From Synechococcus sp. HW_metabat.21 (GTDB lineage Bacteria; Cyanobacteriota; Cyanobacteriia; PCC-6307; Cyanobiaceae), in assembly GCA_018623875.1 (NCBI GenBank), contig JAAZUZ010000067.1, positions 1 to 8,430 of the forward strand: a stretch of DNA of 8,430 bases, given 5' to 3'. The translations under genes were made by a program, and so were the position numbers. Of this stretch, positions 6,385 through 8,430 are shown one piece after another (within the stretch, counting starts at the first letter, position 1; every line of letters begins with the position of its first letter). The notes beneath the pieces are model-generated. The model was not told where the DNA came from and did no database searches. It worked only from the letters and a program-made list of their open reading frames with translations.

Positions 6385-6450
6385 CGCGCGGTGACTCCCC
6401 AGGGAATCGCGCGCAAACGACAACAATACTCTCTGGGGTGACGCCCCTTA
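6385..6450 (-). promoter_or_regulatory. Competing hairpins in the ffh-rpsP gap
   Basis: Minus-strand RNA leaving ffh can fold in alternative ways. Hairpin 1, starting just after the ffh stop, pairs GGGG with CCCC (plus 6444-6447 and 6435-6438). The same CCCC, extended as CCCCAGAGA, can instead pair with TCCCTGGGG (plus 6430-6438 with 6397-6405, one A-C mismatch). The latter element also lies inside a third hairpin closed by CGCGCG and CGCGCG (plus 6408-6413 and 6385-6390) and followed by GTTTA. The T-tract is too short for a confident terminator. An attenuator, an RNA processing site or a stabilising 3' end for ffh mRNA are all possible. Confidence 0.4.
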
Positions 6451-7932
6451 GAGCTCGCCGAAGCCTTTGCGCTTCTTGGCGGGTTTCGGGGCTTTGGGCA
6501 TCCCGCCGCCACGGCCGCCACGGCCGGCGGGAGCGCCGCCCATGCCAGGCATTCCACCCATTCCAGGCATCCCGCCCATCCCAGGGAAGCCGCCCATGCC
6601 GGGCATCCCTGGCATCCCAGGCATGCCGCCACCGCGGGTCATTTGCTGCATGAAGCCCCGCATCTGCTGGAAGTTCTGCAGCACCTTGTCCACATCGGCC
6701 GGGGTGTGGCCACTGCCGCTGGCGATGCGGCGGCGGCGGGAGGGATTCGCGGCGAGCAGGTCGGGGTCGCTGCGCTCCGCCTCGGTCATGGAGCTGATCA
6801 TCGCTTCGATCTTCTTGAGCTGCTCTTCGCCCTGCTTGAGCATCCCGTCGTCGATCTTGTTCATCCCCGGGATCATTTTCATGAGACCGCCCAGGGAGCC
6901 CATGCGCTTGATCAGGCGCATCTGCTTGACGAAGTCCGAGAAGTCGAAGGTGGCTTCCTGGAGCTTCTGCTGCATCTTGGCCACATCGGCCAGCTCGACC
7001 TCCTTCTGGGCCTTCTCAACCAGGGTCAGGACGTCGCCCATGCCGAGGATCCGGCTGGCCATCCGCTCGGGGTGGAAGGGCTGCAGCGCCTCGACCTTCT
7101 CCCCGGTACCGATGAATTTGATCGGTGCACCGCTGACCTTGCGGATTGAGAGGGCTGCGCCCCCGCGGGAGTCGCCGTCGAGCTTGGTAAGCACCGCTCC
7201 GGTGATGCCCACTTGATCGTGGAAGGCGCGGGTGAGCTCGGCGGCCTCCTGGCCGATCATCGAGTCCACCACCAGCAGCACCTCATCGGGCTGGACGGCT
7301 TCTCGGATCCGGACCATCTCGTCCATCATCGAGGTGTCGATCTGGAGACGACCGGCGGTGTCCACCAGGACCGTGTCGAAGCCTTCGGCCTTGGCCTTCT
7401 CAATGCCCGCGGCGGCAATGGCTTCGGGCTTGGCTTCGGTGCCCAAGCTGAAGACCTCAACGCCGATCTGGCTGCCGAGGGTTTTCAGCTGGTCGATGGC
7501 CGCCGGGCGGTAGACGTCAGCGCCCACCAGCAGGGCCTTGCGTCCTTTCTCCTTGAGGTGAAGGCCGAGCTTGGCGGTGGCGGTGGTTTTACCTGCACCC
7601 TGCAGGCCCGCCATCAAGACCACGGCTGGGGTCCCTTCCTTGCCGGCAGCAGCCAGGGGAGCGTTCTCGCCGCCCATGGTCTCGACGAGCTGCTCGTGGA
7701 CCACCTGGATGAATTTCTGGTCCGGGCTGATGCCCCGCACCACCTCTTCTCCAAGGGCCTTCTTGCGGACTTCTTCCACGAAGTCCTTGACCACCGGAAG
7801 GCTGACGTCGGCTTCGAGCAGCGCCCGGCGCACGTCCTTGAGTGCCCCCTCGATATTGCCTTCGCTGATGGCCCCCTGACCGCGCAGGTTCTTGACGGCA
7901 TCTTCAAACCGTTGGGAGAGCTCGTCGAACAT
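6448..7932 (-). CDS. ffh: Signal recognition particle protein Ffh (SRP54)
   Basis: Ffh binds 4.5S/SRP RNA and the hydrophobic signal of nascent membrane proteins, then docks with FtsY to deliver the ribosome to the membrane. The 494-residue product has the N domain (1-~95), the G domain with the P-loop GLQGAGKTTATAKL (109-122), DTAGRLQ (191-197), TKLDGDSRGG (249-258) and FIGTGEKVEAL, and the methionine-rich M domain (~325-435) with SRRRRIASGSG (398-408), the SRP RNA-binding helix. The C-terminus is a Gly/Met/Pro repeat (437-466) followed by an RGGRGG and lysine-rich basic end. ATG 7932 gives the canonical MFDELSQRFEDAVKNLRG; no strong ribosome binding site precedes it. Confidence 0.98.
   Translation of the reverse strand: MFDELSQRFEDAVKNLRGQGAISEGNIEGALKDVRRALLEADVSLPVVKDFVEEVRKKALGEEVVRGISPDQKFIQVVHEQLVETMGGENAPLAAAGKEGTPAVVLMAGLQGAGKTTATAKLGLHLKEKGRKALLVGADVYRPAAIDQLKTLGSQIGVEVFSLGTEAKPEAIAAAGIEKAKAEGFDTVLVDTAGRLQIDTSMMDEMVRIREAVQPDEVLLVVDSMIGQEAAELTRAFHDQVGITGAVLTKLDGDSRGGAALSIRKVSGAPIKFIGTGEKVEALQPFHPERMASRILGMGDVLTLVEKAQKEVELADVAKMQQKLQEATFDFSDFVKQMRLIKRMGSLGGLMKMIPGMNKIDDGMLKQGEEQLKKIEAMISSMTEAERSDPDLLAANPSRRRRIASGSGHTPADVDKVLQNFQQMRGFMQQMTRGGGMPGMPGMPGMGGFPGMGGMPGMGGMPGMGGAPAGRGGRGGGMPKAPKPAKKRKGFGEL
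6535..6624 (-). repeat. Gly-Met-Pro coding repeat at the Ffh C-terminus
   Basis: Ninety bases encode about ten tandem GMPG/GMGG-type units (residues 437-466 of Ffh). The units are similar but not identical at the DNA level, alternating MPG and MGG with one FPG variant. Methionine-rich tails of this type occur in Ffh of several bacteria. Such a tract can change length by slippage. Confidence 0.8.
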
Positions 7933-7944
7933 GGGGGCGCCTGT

Positions 7945-7959
7945 GATCGACCGATCGTA
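7945..7959 (-). promoter_or_regulatory. Small dyad and possible -10 element upstream of ffh
   Basis: The 60-base gap before ffh contains the inverted repeat GATCG-ac-CGATC (7945-7956). On the minus strand a TACGAT (7959-7954), which fits a -10 hexamer and follows a run of T, overlaps this dyad. No matching -35 hexamer is seen about 17 bases upstream. An ffh-proximal promoter with an overlapping operator is possible but weakly supported. Confidence 0.22.
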
Positions 7960-7992
7960 AAAAGCGACCGTCTCCTGGGGGCGTCCGAGGGC

Positions 7993-8430
7993 TCAGTTCT
8001 TGGCGGTGGGCCTGTAGGCGACCAGCTGCCAGCTGCCGTTTTGGCGGCCGAAGATATAGGTGTTGCGCAGCGTCATCTCTGGGGTGCGGCTCAGGACCTT
8101 GCCGTCGCTCGTCTTGAGGACATCGCTGTAGGTCATCGCCACCTGGGCGGCGATCCGCACGGGTGAGCGCGCGCTGATCTTGAAGCCGGTGATGCTGGTG
8201 CTCACCGTTTCTGTCGCGCCGCGCCGGCGGTTGGCCTGGCTTTGGCGCTGCAGTCGCTGGATCTGATAGGTGCGGGCCAGATCGGGCAGGCTCACGCTCG
8301 GTGATCCGCCGGCGAGGACCGCCGCTTTTTGCTTCAGCCAGGCCTCGAGCAGGTCCTGCAATTGCTGGGCGCTGGGGTCGGGATCGGTCAGTGGGAAGGG
8401 GGCCACGGGCACCGGAGTCGCCGGAGCGGC
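7993..8430 (-). CDS. Probable IMS (ARC6-like) domain protein, N-terminus beyond the window
   Basis: The minus-strand frame ending at TGA 7995-7993 is open to the right edge, giving 145 visible residues. A GTG at 8412 is probably internal, because the frame continues upstream as Pro/Ala-rich linker (AAPATPVPVAPFPL). The rest has a helix DLLEAWLKQKAAVLAG, a second helical and basic part (LARTYQIQRLQRQSQANRRRG), then alternating strands (VSTSITGFKI, RIAAQVAMTYSDV, EMTLRNTYIFGRQNGSWQLVAYRP). This helix-then-strand pattern ending in a GxW strand is that of IMS domains, found at the C-terminus of the ARC6/Ftn2 (ZipN) division proteins and of some cyanobacterial protein kinases. A divergent Ftn2 homologue is my favoured guess, but the decisive N-terminal half is not in the window. 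It lies 60 bases upstream of ffh in the same direction. Confidence 0.6.
   Translation of the reverse strand, partial: AAPATPVPVAPFPLTDPDPSAQQLQDLLEAWLKQKAAVLAGGSPSVSLPDLARTYQIQRLQRQSQANRRRGATETVSTSITGFKISARSPVRIAAQVAMTYSDVLKTSDGKVLSRTPEMTLRNTYIFGRQNGSWQLVAYRPTAKN

Noticed and set aside
7213..8166. Plus-strand open frame of 317 codons opposite ffh
   Set aside because: Antisense shadow of the conserved Ffh N and G domains; composition is what the reverse of a high-G+C gene gives, with no motif.

Overview
The window looks like core chromosome of a picocyanobacterium of the Synechococcus/Cyanobium group. The base composition is high in G+C throughout. One gene encodes a CpcS/CpeS-type phycobiliprotein lyase, a family tied to phycobilisome-containing organisms. 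The rest are housekeeping genes plus a cyanobacterial-looking hypothetical protein and a probable IMS-domain (ARC6-like) protein. The genus is an inference from gene content. I see no mobile element, prophage, CRISPR array, tRNA or rRNA.

Left part (1-2076). A membrane NfeD-like gene (minus strand, cut by the left edge) faces away from a stomatin/SPFH membrane protein gene (467-1378, plus). The 56-base gap between them holds two abutting perfect dyads. The SPFH gene runs tail to tail into trmD, and the two stop codons share bases.

Middle (1375-4140). A tight minus-strand unit reads era, then a CpcS/CpeS-type lyase, then trmD, with gaps of 12 and 3 bases. A 175-residue unrecognised protein (plus strand) diverges from era across 29 bases. 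It ends at a strong symmetric hairpin terminator that also serves the opposing Bax inhibitor-1 gene.

Right part (4162-8430). All genes are on the minus strand. In transcription order they are the C-terminal part of a probable IMS/ARC6-like protein (cut by the right edge), ffh, rpsP, phoH and a Bax inhibitor-1/YccA family membrane protein. The ffh-rpsP gap contains competing hairpins.

Functionally the window is dominated by ribosome-linked genes: ribosome assembly and rRNA (era, rpsP, probably phoH), tRNA modification (trmD) and membrane targeting of nascent proteins (ffh). To these are added membrane quality-control proteins (SPFH/NfeD, Bax inhibitor-1) and one pigment-attachment enzyme. The layout resembles remnants of two ancient clusters, ffh-rpsP-rimM-trmD and phoH-ybeY-era, with rimM and ybeY absent here. 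I did not find a convincing previously undescribed system. The best leads are regulatory structures and the unrecognised protein beside era.
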